This document shows positions 17,860-27,300 of a stretch of DNA of 64,000 nucleotides, piece by piece. Position 1 is the first letter of the stretch. Each line of letters starts with the position of its first letter. The translations under genes were made by a program, and so were the position numbers. Source of the stretch: an uncultured Acetatifactor sp. GTDB taxonomy: Bacteria; Bacillota; Clostridia; Lachnospirales; Lachnospiraceae. Location: NCBI GenBank assembly GCA_934394815.1, contig CAKRRD010000005.1, positions 1 through 64,000 on the forward strand, in the 5' to 3' direction. The notes under the pieces are model-generated. The model saw only the letters and a list, made by a program, of their open reading frames with translations, ran no database searches and had not been told where the DNA came from.

Positions 17860-20517
17860 GTGGTCATTTTGTATTTTGCTGCCTTTGCATTCTCTGTATT
17901 GTTGCTGATTCTGACGCTTGCCGCTACCAGTCAATATCGTAGAAATTATCATGTACTTTCTACCATGACAACCGCAATTGTAAACTTTGGTTACTGGCAG
18001 CTTGCCATGTCACACAATCTGGAGGAAGCTCTTCTTGCAAATCGGATCGCATATCTGGATGGAACATTCCTTACTCTGTTTATTTTTCTTTCGGTTGCCC
18101 AGTTCTGTCGGATCAAGGTTCCTGTCTGGATCACTGCCGTCATGTCCATAGTCGGATTTGTTGTTCTTGGACTTTCCTATACCGGTGGTTACAGCACCAT
18201 ATATTATAGTAGTGTTTCCATCATCCAGAAGCATGGAGTTACTTTTCTTGTTACACAGGACGGACCGGCACATATCCTTTATGACTGCCTGATCGTGGTT
18301 TATGCAGTAATAGACCTCGGAGTTATGATCTATGCCTTCCGGAACAAAAACACAGTCTCTTATATGAATACGTTTTTCCTTCTGGCTACGGAACTGTTCT
18401 GCATGGTTGTATATGCTGTGGAAAGCATTACCGAATGTGAGATCCAGCTTCTTCCGTTTTCATATGTGCTCAATATGGTACTTTTGTTTGTACTTTTTCG
18501 TAGGACCAATCTGTATGATCTGTCCATCAATGCAGAGCACATTCGTGAAGAGCGCAGTGAATACGGCTATGTCTCTTTCAGCCGCCATGGAAAATATATC
18601 GGAAGTAATGAGGTTGCACGGAAATATTTCCCGGAACTGGAAAATCTTCTGATGGATCATAAGATTTCCCCCAAGGAGAAATTTCTTTACGAGGAGTTCG
18701 GCAACTGGGTAGCGCAGTTTGATCCGGATACCGATAAAACCCGTTACTATACCAGAAACGAGCGGATCCTCAAATGCAGGCTCAGTTCTTTTACTATGGG
18801 AAAACGAAACAGTATACAGGGGTATCTCATTGAAATAAGCGATGACACCAACCAGCAGCTCCATATTCAGGAACTGAATGAAATGGCCAGAAGGGCAGAG
18901 GAAGCGAATCTTGCCAAAAGCACTTTTATCGCCAATATTTCTCACGAAATCCGCACACCCATTCATGTCATATTAGGTATGAATGAAATGATCATGCGCG
19001 AATCCGGGGAACCGCAGATTTGTGTGTATGCCGGGAATATCAAGAAATCCGGCAATATTCTGTTATCCCTTGTGAATAATATCCTTGATTATTCCCGCAT
19101 GGAACGGGGAAATGTAAAGCTTCAGCCTGTTACCTATGAAACGGGAAAGTTATTAAGCAATGCCGTGGATACGATCCGGCTCCAGACAGGCAGTAAGAAT
19201 CTCCGGCTGGAAGTTTTAATCGACGAACATCTTCCGGTAAAACTCATTGGAGACGATCTTAAATTGCAGCAGATTCTGTTTAATCTGCTGACCAATGCGG
19301 TGAAATATACGAAGGAAGGCTATGTGCGTCTATGTGTTTCCCAGAAGAAGCGATATGCCGATTCGGTATCCATCGACGTATCGGTGGAAGATTCCGGCAT
19401 AGGAATCCGTAAAGAGGATATTGCACTTCTCACCAATGCATTCTGCCGTGTGGACGAAAAGCAGAACCGGAATATTGAAGGTGCCGGTCTGGGTCTTTCC
19501 ATTGCCAGTCAGTTATTGCAGCAGATGGGGAGCCAGTTAATGATCGACAGCGAATATGGTGTCGGCTCAATTTTCTCTTTCGAACTTACGCAACAGATTG
19601 CAGATGCGGCGGAGCTTGGAGCATTTTCCGTTTTCTCGGAACCAAACACGGAAATGTCTTCTACGCTTCCCGGTTTTACGGCACCGGAAGCGAAGATCCT
19701 GGTTGTGGATGATAATCAGATGAACCGCTTTGTTTTTCAGGGGCTGTTAAAATATCTGAAGGTGCAGGTCACTCTTGCAGCGAGCGGCAGGGAGTGCTTA
19801 AATGCCATTACCAAAGAGCATTTTGACCTGATTTTTATGGATCATCTCATGCCGGAACTCGATGGGATCGAAACGCTTCACATTATGAAGAAACGCAGCG
19901 GACACCTTTGTACGGACAGTAAGGTAATTGCTATTACAGCCAATGCCTATCCGGACGCAAGGGATGTTTACCTGAAAGAGGGATTTGATGATTTCCTGGA
20001 AAAACCGGTAGAAGGAAAGCAGTTAGAAGCTATGATTTATCGGTATCTTCCGAAAAACCGGATTCGGTATACAGAGGAAAGTTCTCACGAAAATGCAGAG
20101 GCTTCTGTTATTCCGGATAGCATCCCCGTTTCCACAGGAAGTACTAAGCTTCTGGTGGAACAACTCTCAGGTATGGGGATCGATGTGTCAAAGGGTCTGT
20201 CCTATGCCGGTAATGACTGGGATTTTTATCTGGAAATATTAAAGTGCTTTATAGATGAATACGATACCAAATGGCAATTATTGCGTACAAGCAGAAAAAA
20301 TCTCTCCCAGGACAATCATTTTGACGCCTTCACCCATCTTGCACACCAGTTAAAGGGAGAGGCACGAGGGATCGGACACATGGAGCTTGGAGAGAAATTT
20401 TATCAACTGGAACTGGCATCCAAAGCGCGCAGAGAAGATAAGATTACAGACCTCTTTGACAGCACTTTGGATTTATGGGAAAGAGTCGTTACCTCTTTGA
20501 CGAATTATCTAAGTTAA
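17860..20517 (+). CDS. Hybrid histidine kinase (7TM-HisKA-HATPase-REC-Hpt)
   Basis: A membrane sensor with a full internal phosphorelay. Seven N-terminal helices (HisKA_7TM-like, about 1-220) precede a PAS-like linker. HisKA carries the phospho-acceptor His at about 362 (NISHEIRTP), followed by an ATPase domain (NAVKYT, DSGIGI, GLGLS), a receiver with Asp at about 661 (IFMDHLMPELDG), and a C-terminal Hpt His at about 829 (AHQLKGEARG). The start is placed at GTG 17860 because GAGGAGG (17844-17850) lies nine bases before it; an in-frame ATG at 17842 actually overlaps that binding site. It converges on a LytTR regulator with a 29-base overlap. That regulator is the nearest candidate partner, though hybrid kinases usually pair with other regulators. 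Confidence 0.9.
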   Translation: MVILYFAAFAFSVLLLILTLAATSQYRRNYHVLSTMTTAIVNFGYWQLAMSHNLEEALLANRIAYLDGTFLTLFIFLSVAQFCRIKVPVWITAVMSIVGFVVLGLSYTGGYSTIYYSSVSIIQKHGVTFLVTQDGPAHILYDCLIVVYAVIDLGVMIYAFRNKNTVSYMNTFFLLATELFCMVVYAVESITECEIQLLPFSYVLNMVLLFVLFRRTNLYDLSINAEHIREERSEYGYVSFSRHGKYIGSNEVARKYFPELENLLMDHKISPKEKFLYEEFGNWVAQFDPDTDKTRYYTRNERILKCRLSSFTMGKRNSIQGYLIEISDDTNQQLHIQELNEMARRAEEANLAKSTFIANISHEIRTPIHVILGMNEMIMRESGEPQICVYAGNIKKSGNILLSLVNNILDYSRMERGNVKLQPVTYETGKLLSNAVDTIRLQTGSKNLRLEVLIDEHLPVKLIGDDLKLQQILFNLLTNAVKYTKEGYVRLCVSQKKRYADSVSIDVSVEDSGIGIRKEDIALLTNAFCRVDEKQNRNIEGAGLGLSIASQLLQQMGSQLMIDSEYGVGSIFSFELTQQIADAAELGAFSVFSEPNTEMSSTLPGFTAPEAKILVVDDNQMNRFVFQGLLKYLKVQVTLAASGRECLNAITKEHFDLIFMDHLMPELDGIETLHIMKKRSGHLCTDSKVIAITANAYPDARDVYLKEGFDDFLEKPVEGKQLEAMIYRYLPKNRIRYTEESSHENAEASVIPDSIPVSTGSTKLLVEQLSGMGIDVSKGLSYAGNDWDFYLEILKCFIDEYDTKWQLLRTSRKNLSQDNHFDAFTHLAHQLKGEARGIGHMELGEKFYQLELASKARREDKITDLFDSTLDLWERVVTSLTNYLS

Positions 20518-21205
20518 GCTGTTGCCGGATTTCTTTTTGAAGCCGGACCGGAATGGGAATGATGGAAGAATTCATCATTTCAATATCTGTCTGAACCACA
20601 TTACGGACATACAGACGATTGATCAGGTAACTGCGTCCTACCCGGATAAACTCCGGATTCTGTTCAAAATCTTCACAGACTGTGGATAGTACTCTTGTTA
20701 CAGAAATAGTATCCGTAAGGGTATGGATCAGCGTTACATGACGGCCGGCTTCAAAGTACAGAATATCCCTGAGAGGAATCTGTACTTCCTTTCCCTGAAC
20801 ATTCACCCGGTACAGCTTTGAAGTGCTTTCGAAGATCGATGTGCAGCGCCGGATGGCATTCATAAAGTCCTCATGATCATAGGGCTTTTGCAAATAATAC
20901 AGCGCATCCACGTTATAGCTGTCCATGGCATGCTCCATGGAACTCGTTGTAAAGATCAGGCCACCCCTATAATGTCCCTCGCGCAGCATATGTGCCACAC
21001 GCATGCCATCCGGATCATCCATATAAATATCCAGAAAAATGAGGGATGGTTTCTCAACAGCTTCCTCATAGCGTCGAAGAAGCTGTTCTCCGGACAGAAA
21101 GGCTTCTACTGTAATTTCCTGATCCAGATGAGAAAGATACTCTTGCAGATGATGATGCAGCCGCAGCAGATCGCTCCGGGAATCATCACAGATATAAATT
21201 GTCAT
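20489..21205 (-). CDS. LytTR-family response regulator
   Basis: A 238-residue two-domain regulator. The receiver (about 1-120) has acidic CDDS, the phospho-Asp in IFLDIYMDD, and Lys in YLQKPY. The C-terminal LytTR DNA-binding domain (about 135-235) shows ILYFEAGRHVTLIHT and FIRVGRSYLINRLYV. LytTR proteins bind direct repeats about 21-22 bases apart. It is transcribed divergently from the NRPS operon, and the shared gap contains three ACTATTGAAC repeats, making it the prime candidate regulator of that operon. Sensor histidine kinases encoded nearby are the hybrid kinase downstream and, further away, a GHKL kinase at 52801. Confidence 0.9.
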   Translation of the reverse strand: MTIYICDDSRSDLLRLHHHLQEYLSHLDQEITVEAFLSGEQLLRRYEEAVEKPSLIFLDIYMDDPDGMRVAHMLREGHYRGGLIFTTSSMEHAMDSYNVDALYYLQKPYDHEDFMNAIRRCTSIFESTSKLYRVNVQGKEVQIPLRDILYFEAGRHVTLIHTLTDTISVTRVLSTVCEDFEQNPEFIRVGRSYLINRLYVRNVVQTDIEMMNSSIIPIPVRLQKEIRQQLNLDNSSKR

Positions 21206-21286
21206 TTGTATATAAATCCCCTTCCTCTTTTATGTTCCCTTTATACACAGTGCTTTTCCTTTATATACGGACAGTGTTCTCTGTAT

Positions 21287-21315
21287 ATTATAACGTTCCT
21301 TTCCTGTACAGTAAA
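21287..21315 (-). promoter_or_regulatory. Promoter of the LytTR regulator
   Basis: On the minus strand TTTACT (21315-21310), a 17-base spacer and a perfect TATAAT (21292-21287). Downstream, the leader contains a partial direct repeat CCTTTATA...ACAGTG (plus-strand copies from 21238 and 21258), perhaps an autoregulatory site. Confidence 0.6.
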
Positions 21316-21338
21316 CAGATTTTTAAATACTAGTAAGC

Positions 21339-21370
21339 ACTATTGAACCCACTATTGAACACTATTGAGC
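21339..21370. repeat. Triple direct repeat ACTATTGAAC, putative LytTR operator
   Basis: Copies at 21339-21348 and 21351-21360 are identical, and 21361-21370 has one change (GAGC). The outer copies start 22 bases apart, the usual spacing of LytTR half-sites, and the pattern AC..TT.A resembles such sites. They lie about 80-110 bases upstream of the TATAAT of the NRPS operon. Confidence 0.5.
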
Positions 21371-21450
21371 ACAAAAAAGGAGAGAGGGTCGATTCATTAC
21401 ATTTTTGGGACGATTCATACAAGCATCTTCTTTTACTCGACAAATTATTA

Positions 21451-21456
21451 TATAAT
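21451..21456 (+). promoter_or_regulatory. -10 box of the NRPS operon promoter
   Basis: A perfect TATAAT; the 17-base-spaced -35 position (21428-21433, TTCTTT) is a poor match, as expected for an activator-dependent promoter. Confidence 0.45.
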
Positions 21457-21502
21457 ACACCTATATGAGACAGTGGCATGTTTGGCCTTCGGAGGTGTGA
21501 CT

Positions 21503-22621
21503 ATGTTTTCTTTAAAAGACAAAGAAGTGAATGTGGGGCGGCAGAAGGAACTTGACTTAGTAAAAGGCTTTCTGATGATCATGATCATCTTTATACATTC
21601 ATTTCAGACGATAGCGGGTGCGGAAGCAGCAGAATCCAGTGTCCATAAAATTATGTTTGCACTGTTTATGCCGACCGGTGCCTGCTTATATTTATTTACC
21701 ATGGGGTTCGGAAGTGTTTTCACGCGGCATTCCCAACCGAAGGATCTGGTTAAAAACGGCATAAGATTGTTAGTGTATCAGGGATTAAGTAATTTATGCT
21801 ACGCGGCAGTGATCGTAGTTAGTTTTCATATAAGAATTTTTATCACGGGAGAAATAGCGGGAAGCAGGGAATTGTATGAAGGCAGTCTGTACTCCATGCT
21901 TACATTCGTAAATATCTTTTTTATCTCGGGAATGTGTTATTTTATACTTGCGATATACAAAAAACTGGGAGTAAAACCGGTCGGCTATATAATAAGTGCT
22001 GTAATAGTAGGATTGTTATCACCGTTTACGGCATTACTGGTTTCTGATCACCCGGTGCTTAACTGGATCCTGGACATGACCTTTGGAGGGAAGGGTGAAA
22101 CAAGCTTCTGCTTCTTTCCCTATTTGAGCTATGTGTTTCTGGGATATGTTTTTGGAATGGTGATCCGGAGAATCCCCGAAAAGGAAAAGGGCAGTTTCTA
22201 TAAAAAGACCGGAATCCTGTGTGGAATAGCAGCGGTAATATGGTTTGCCGGCTGCGTGATACTACATCCCGGTGTTGAAGAATTCTTTGATTATATGATC
22301 GGACAATACAGAATACCGGGGCTGATAAAGGTAATAGGAAGCTTCAGTACCATAATGCTTGTATTTGCAGTTGCATTTTTTATAATGCCGATCATAGAAA
22401 AATGGAAATTCGTATATAACAGACTGTGTTATTATTCCCGGCAAATATCCAAGATGTATGCGGTGCATATCGGGGTATATTATTTGATCGGCGGTTTTAG
22501 TGCATTTTATGAATATAATGTGACCCAATGTCTGCTATGGGCGGTAGTGGTATTGATAGCAACGGATTTGATTGTGCAGGGATACCTTATCGTTACAGAT
22601 AAGAGAACAACAGGAAAATAA
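21503..22621 (+). CDS. Acyltransferase family 3-like membrane protein
   Basis: An integral membrane protein of 372 residues with about ten helices. The opening RQKELDLVKGFLMIMIIFIH carries the Arg/Asp-Lys-Gly/His pattern of acyltransferase-3 or heparan-alpha-glucosaminide acetyltransferase-like families, which move acyl groups from acyl-CoA across the membrane onto sugars or peptides. The start at 21503 has GGAGGTG (21491-21497) before it. An open extension to a TTG at 21365 runs through the operator repeats and promoter and is not translated. First gene of the NRPS operon, 12 bases before the MATE fusion; it might acylate the peptide product or a cell-surface target. The link is inferred from position. 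Confidence 0.72.
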   Translation: MFSLKDKEVNVGRQKELDLVKGFLMIMIIFIHSFQTIAGAEAAESSVHKIMFALFMPTGACLYLFTMGFGSVFTRHSQPKDLVKNGIRLLVYQGLSNLCYAAVIVVSFHIRIFITGEIAGSRELYEGSLYSMLTFVNIFFISGMCYFILAIYKKLGVKPVGYIISAVIVGLLSPFTALLVSDHPVLNWILDMTFGGKGETSFCFFPYLSYVFLGYVFGMVIRRIPEKEKGSFYKKTGILCGIAAVIWFAGCVILHPGVEEFFDYMIGQYRIPGLIKVIGSFSTIMLVFAVAFFIMPIIEKWKFVYNRLCYYSRQISKMYAVHIGVYYLIGGFSAFYEYNVTQCLLWAVVVLIATDLIVQGYLIVTDKRTTGK

Positions 22622-22633
22622 AAGGAAGATAAA

Positions 22634-24382
22634 ATGGCAGAAAGAAGAAACAACAGATTATTAAATACAAAACTGAATAAGTATATTATTCCGGGAATCA
22701 TGATGTCACTGGCACTTCAGCTGGGGAACATTGTGGATACGATTTTTGTAAGTAATTTGATCGGTGTAGAAGCAATGTCAGCGGTTACGATGAGTCTCCC
22801 GGTGGAAACCATTATTCAGCTTACCGGTTACTGTCTTGGAATAGGCGGCTCCATAGCAGTGGGAAATATGCTTGGCAAGCGAGACAAGGAAAGCGCATCA
22901 AAGCTGTTTTCCGCCACGTTTCTGGTGACACTGATGGTGGGTATTATTTTTTCCGTCTGTGCATTCCCGACAGCGGCTCCGATTGCCAGACTTCTGGTAC
23001 CGGGAGGCGGCATCCTTCAAAACTATACAAGAGACTATATCCGTATCAGTATGCTGGGAGCGCCGGTCATCGGCATCGGACTTCTGGTTGTAAATTATCT
23101 TGGTGTGGAGAATCATCCGGAACTTGCATCTGCGTATCTGATTCTGGCCAATGTAATAAATCTTGTTCTTGATTATATATTTCTCAGATATACACCGCTT
23201 GGAGTTACAGGTGCATCTTTATCCACAGTACTTGGCTTTTTGTTTGCAATGTCGATTTTTGTGCTTTATATCCGTTCCGATAAACGGAACATCCAATTTG
23301 TCCGGCTGAAGGGGAAGGACTTTGGAATCATGAAAGAAGCACTTGTGGCAGGGATACCCATGCTGGTCTTTATGGCAACCAATTTTATAAAATCCCTTGG
23401 CCTTAACACGATCATCATCCATCAGACCGGTGAGGACGGAATGGCAGTATTTACGGTCTGTGATAACGTGCTTTTGATCGTTGAAATGCTCACAGGCGGA
23501 ATTATTGGTGTGATTCCCAATGTTGCGGGAGTTCTTTACGGCGAGAAAGATTACATGGGAATCCGGGTTCTGTGTAAAAAGATGCTGAAGTATAGTTATA
23601 TCGTATTGGCCGCCATATTCGTTGCCATTATGGTGTTTACGGAACAGATTACGATCCTGTTCGGAAGCGGTGGTGGAGAGCTTGGAAGACAGATGGTGTA
23701 TGCACTCCGGATTTTTGCTTTATGTGTGATCCCCTATCTTTGGAATAAATTTATCATAAGCTATTATGAGTCTATTGAAGAAACGGCAATCGCAAGTTTT
23801 GTTACATTCCTTGAGAATGCAGTGGTAATCCTGCCGGCCACCTATGTGGGGATTTGCATATTTAAGCAGATATACGGAACCGGTGTTGACGGAATTGCGG
23901 CAGGTTTCGTTGCCACAGAGATCATTACGGTAATCGCAGGCTGGATCTTCCGAAAAATAAAACATAAAAATACAAGCTTTTATATTGTTCCGGACAAGAA
24001 TCCCGGTGTAAATCTGGATTTTTCAATCAAAAGCACCATGGAGGAAGCGCAGACGGTTAACAGAAGAATTATGGAGTTCTGTAAGGAAAAAGGAGTGTCT
24101 GCAAATAAAGCAAACCTGGCGGCTGTGTGTGCAGAAGAAATGACGGTAAACATTATCCAATACGGTGGAAAGACATCCAACTGGATCGATATCAATCTCT
24201 GTCTGGAGGACGATCTGTGCAGATTAAGGATCCGGGACAACGGCGTGAATTTTAATCCGTTGGAGTACAGTCATGATTATGAGGACTTTGACATTCACGG
24301 AATAGAGCTGGTAAAAAAGATTTCAAAATCCATGGACTATATTCGTGCGATTGATATGAATAACACTATAATATCATTTTAG
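22634..24382 (+). CDS. MATE exporter fused to an RsbW-like ATPase domain
   Basis: A 582-residue fusion. Residues about 1-445 are a complete MATE transporter (LNKYIIPGIMMSLALQLGNI, twelve helices). Residues about 455-582 are a GHKL ATPase of the anti-sigma-factor kinase type, with N box AAVCAEEMTVNIIQY, Asp of G1 in IRDNGVNFNP, and G2-like HGIELVKK. That domain normally phosphorylates a STAS antagonist. The MATE part is presumably the exporter of the NRPS product, lying 11 bases before the NRPS. A STAS protein and a second such ATPase are encoded after the NRPS. Neither part looks broken. A cytoplasmic kinase tail on a MATE protein is unusual; it may gate export or report on the pump. Confidence 0.9.
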   Translation: MAERRNNRLLNTKLNKYIIPGIMMSLALQLGNIVDTIFVSNLIGVEAMSAVTMSLPVETIIQLTGYCLGIGGSIAVGNMLGKRDKESASKLFSATFLVTLMVGIIFSVCAFPTAAPIARLLVPGGGILQNYTRDYIRISMLGAPVIGIGLLVVNYLGVENHPELASAYLILANVINLVLDYIFLRYTPLGVTGASLSTVLGFLFAMSIFVLYIRSDKRNIQFVRLKGKDFGIMKEALVAGIPMLVFMATNFIKSLGLNTIIIHQTGEDGMAVFTVCDNVLLIVEMLTGGIIGVIPNVAGVLYGEKDYMGIRVLCKKMLKYSYIVLAAIFVAIMVFTEQITILFGSGGGELGRQMVYALRIFALCVIPYLWNKFIISYYESIEETAIASFVTFLENAVVILPATYVGICIFKQIYGTGVDGIAAGFVATEIITVIAGWIFRKIKHKNTSFYIVPDKNPGVNLDFSIKSTMEEAQTVNRRIMEFCKEKGVSANKANLAAVCAEEMTVNIIQYGGKTSNWIDINLCLEDDLCRLRIRDNGVNFNPLEYSHDYEDFDIHGIELVKKISKSMDYIRAIDMNNTIISF

Positions 24383-24393
24383 GAGGAGAAAAA

Positions 24394-27300
24394 ATGTCAG
24401 CAGTTAACGAAAAAAGCAGTTTTTCCTTTGTGTTTCAGCCGGTGACAAAGCTGTTCGAAGAGCAGGTACGGCTTCATCCGGACAAGTGTGCGGTGGTATC
24501 GGGGAAAGAAAAATTCACGTATGCCCAGTTAAATGAAAGGGCAAACAGAATCGCAAATGCTCTCATTGAAAAAGGAATTCAGCGAGAGACTATTGTAGGC
24601 ATTGTAATGGAGCGCTGCTGTGATTTTTATGCGGTACGACAGGGAATTTTAAAGTCCGGTGGTGCATTTGCGGTAGCAGCACCTGATTATCCCGATGACA
24701 GAGTACAGTACATTATTGAAGATGCGGGGATTCCTTTTGTTATCACAACAAAGAAAATTGCAGAGGAACGCCGGGAACTGTTTGCAAAACTTTCCTGCAC
24801 CGTACTGCTTCTTGAAGAATTGCTGAAATATAACAATACGGAAAATCCGGATACCGGGATTGAAGAACATGATCTTTGCTATTGTATCTATACCTCAGGC
24901 TCTACAGGAAAGCCCAAAGGGGTTATGATCGAACACATCAACCTTGCCAATTTTGTGAATCCTAATCCCAGAAACGCGGAAACCTATGGATACATAAGCA
25001 GAGGAAGTGTCTCTCTGTCCATGGCAGCCATGACTTTTGACGTATCTGTGCTGGAGGAATTTATTCCGCTGACAAATGGACTTACAGCGGTAATTGCAGG
25101 CGATGAAGAGATCCTGAATCCCATCATGCTTGGAGATCTGATCGTAGAAAATAAAGTCGATATTATGACCACGACTCCTACCTATCTGTCCAACATGATC
25201 GATCTGCCACAGCTTGGCAGGGCCGTGGCACAGATCAAAGTTTTCGATGTGGGAGCGGAGGCCTTTCCGCCGGCGCTTTATGATAAGATCCGTGCTGTCA
25301 ATCCGGATGCTTATATCATGAATGGTTATGGACCTACGGAAACGACCATAAGCTGTACGATGAAAGTGATCACAGACAGCAAAAACATTACGATTGGTGC
25401 TCCGAACGGTAATGTGAAGGTATATGTGATTGATAAGGACAATAAGATCCTTCCGGATGGAGAAACCGGAGAACTTGTGGTCGCAGGTCTTGGAGTCGGC
25501 CGGGGATATATCAATCTCCCTGATAAAACAGCCGCTGTTTTTATTGATCTGAATGGTGAAAGAGCGTACAGAACCGGCGATCTGGCAAGAATCAATCCGG
25601 AGGGTGAAATCGAATTCTTCGGAAGAATGGATAACCAGATCAAACTGCGAGGATTGCGGATCGAACTTGGTGAGATCGAAGAGGTCATCAACAGTTTTGA
25701 GGGAATTATTACCAGTATTACCGTACCGGTGGATAATAAGTACCTTTGCTGTTATTTTATGGCGGACCGTAAGATGGATTCTGAGGAAATTTCTGCCTAT
25801 GCTTCCGAAACACTGGCGCATTATATGGTTCCGGATGTTTTTGTCCAGATGGATAAAATGCCCTTAACCCAGAATGGCAAAATTGATAAAAAAGCATTGC
25901 CGAAGCCTGTTTCACAGCCGGAGAAGCTGAAGGAACCGGAAACAGCCATGCAGAAGAAAATATTTGAGATCGTTTCCAATGTGGTGGAGAATGATTTCTT
26001 TGGAGTTGATACAAGCTTTTACAAAGCGGGTCTTTCTTCCATAAGTGCCATGAAGCTGTGTATTCTGATCTCGGAGGAATTTGGTGTCACGGTGAAAACC
26101 AGTGATATTCATGAAAATAATACCGTTGAAAAACTGGAAAAGTATGTGATGCTTGCACCCAGGATCAGAACCTATGAGAAACGGGAGGTGTATCCGCTTA
26201 CCGGATCTCAGAAGGGAATTTTTGCGGAATGCGCTAAAAATCCGGAAAGTACGGTGTACAATATTCCGTTCCTGTTTGATCTGGACAGCACAGTGGATAC
26301 GCAGAAGCTGTCAGAAGCAATCATCCGGATGGTAAATGCCCATTCCTATCTGCTGACAGAAGTATTTCTCAATGACAGAGGAGAGATGGTACAGTGCCCC
26401 GGTGCGGAAGCCTTTGCACCGGAAGTGATCGAAACCACAAACGAACAGTTTGAAGACCTGAAAAATAAACTGGTACGCCCTTTTAAGCTGGAAAAAGGAC
26501 GTCTGTTCCGCGCGGAAATTTATCTGACGGAGGACAGAAAATATCTCTTTACGGATTTTCATCATATTATTGCGGACGGTAACTCCTATGATATTATTTT
26601 TGAGGATATCGACAGAGCCTATAGAGGTGAAAAACTGGAAAAGGAATCCTATACGGGATTTGATGCTGCACTTGACGAAGAGCAGCAGATGAACGAAGGA
26701 AAATACAAAAAGGCGGAAAAATATTACGATAGCATTTTTGAAGGAATTGAGACAGAATCTCTTCCACTTCCGGATCTGTACGGAAAAACGCCCGAAAAGG
26801 GTTATCAGGAAAGAAAACTGGATATTGCGGTAGACAAAATTCTGTCCGGCTGTGAAAAGCTGGGAGTGACTCCTAATGTTTTGTTCACCGGTCTGTTTGG
26901 TATCCTTATGTCCAGGTATGGGAATGCAGAAGACAGTCTTTTTGCAACCATCTATAACGGAAGAAATGATTCCAGACTTGAAAATACGGTCTGTATGCTC
27001 GTAAAAACACTTCCGGTTTATTGCAGTTTTGATTCAAAAACTACGATTCAGGCATATATGACAGAGCTTTCCGAACAGCTTCTGTCCTCCATGGCAAACG
27101 ATATTTTTCCGTTTTCCGATATTTGTGCTAAATACGGATTTAACTCCGACCTTGTATTTGCATATCAGGCAGAACTGAGTGACGATTATCCCATCGGAGA
27201 TACGATTGCGAGGGGACATGATCTTTCCCTGGATATGGCTAAAATGCCACTGCTTATACAGGTAAGAGAGTATAATAATGAATATGTACTTACTGCGGAA

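Noticed and set aside
21365..21502. TTG-initiated extension of the acyltransferase
   Set aside because: It would translate through the operator repeats and TATAAT box; GGAGGTG sits before the ATG at 21503.
24895..25821. Long minus-strand open frame inside the NRPS
   Set aside because: It mirrors conserved A-domain codons, has no binding site and looks like no protein family; several similar shadows lie across the NRPS.
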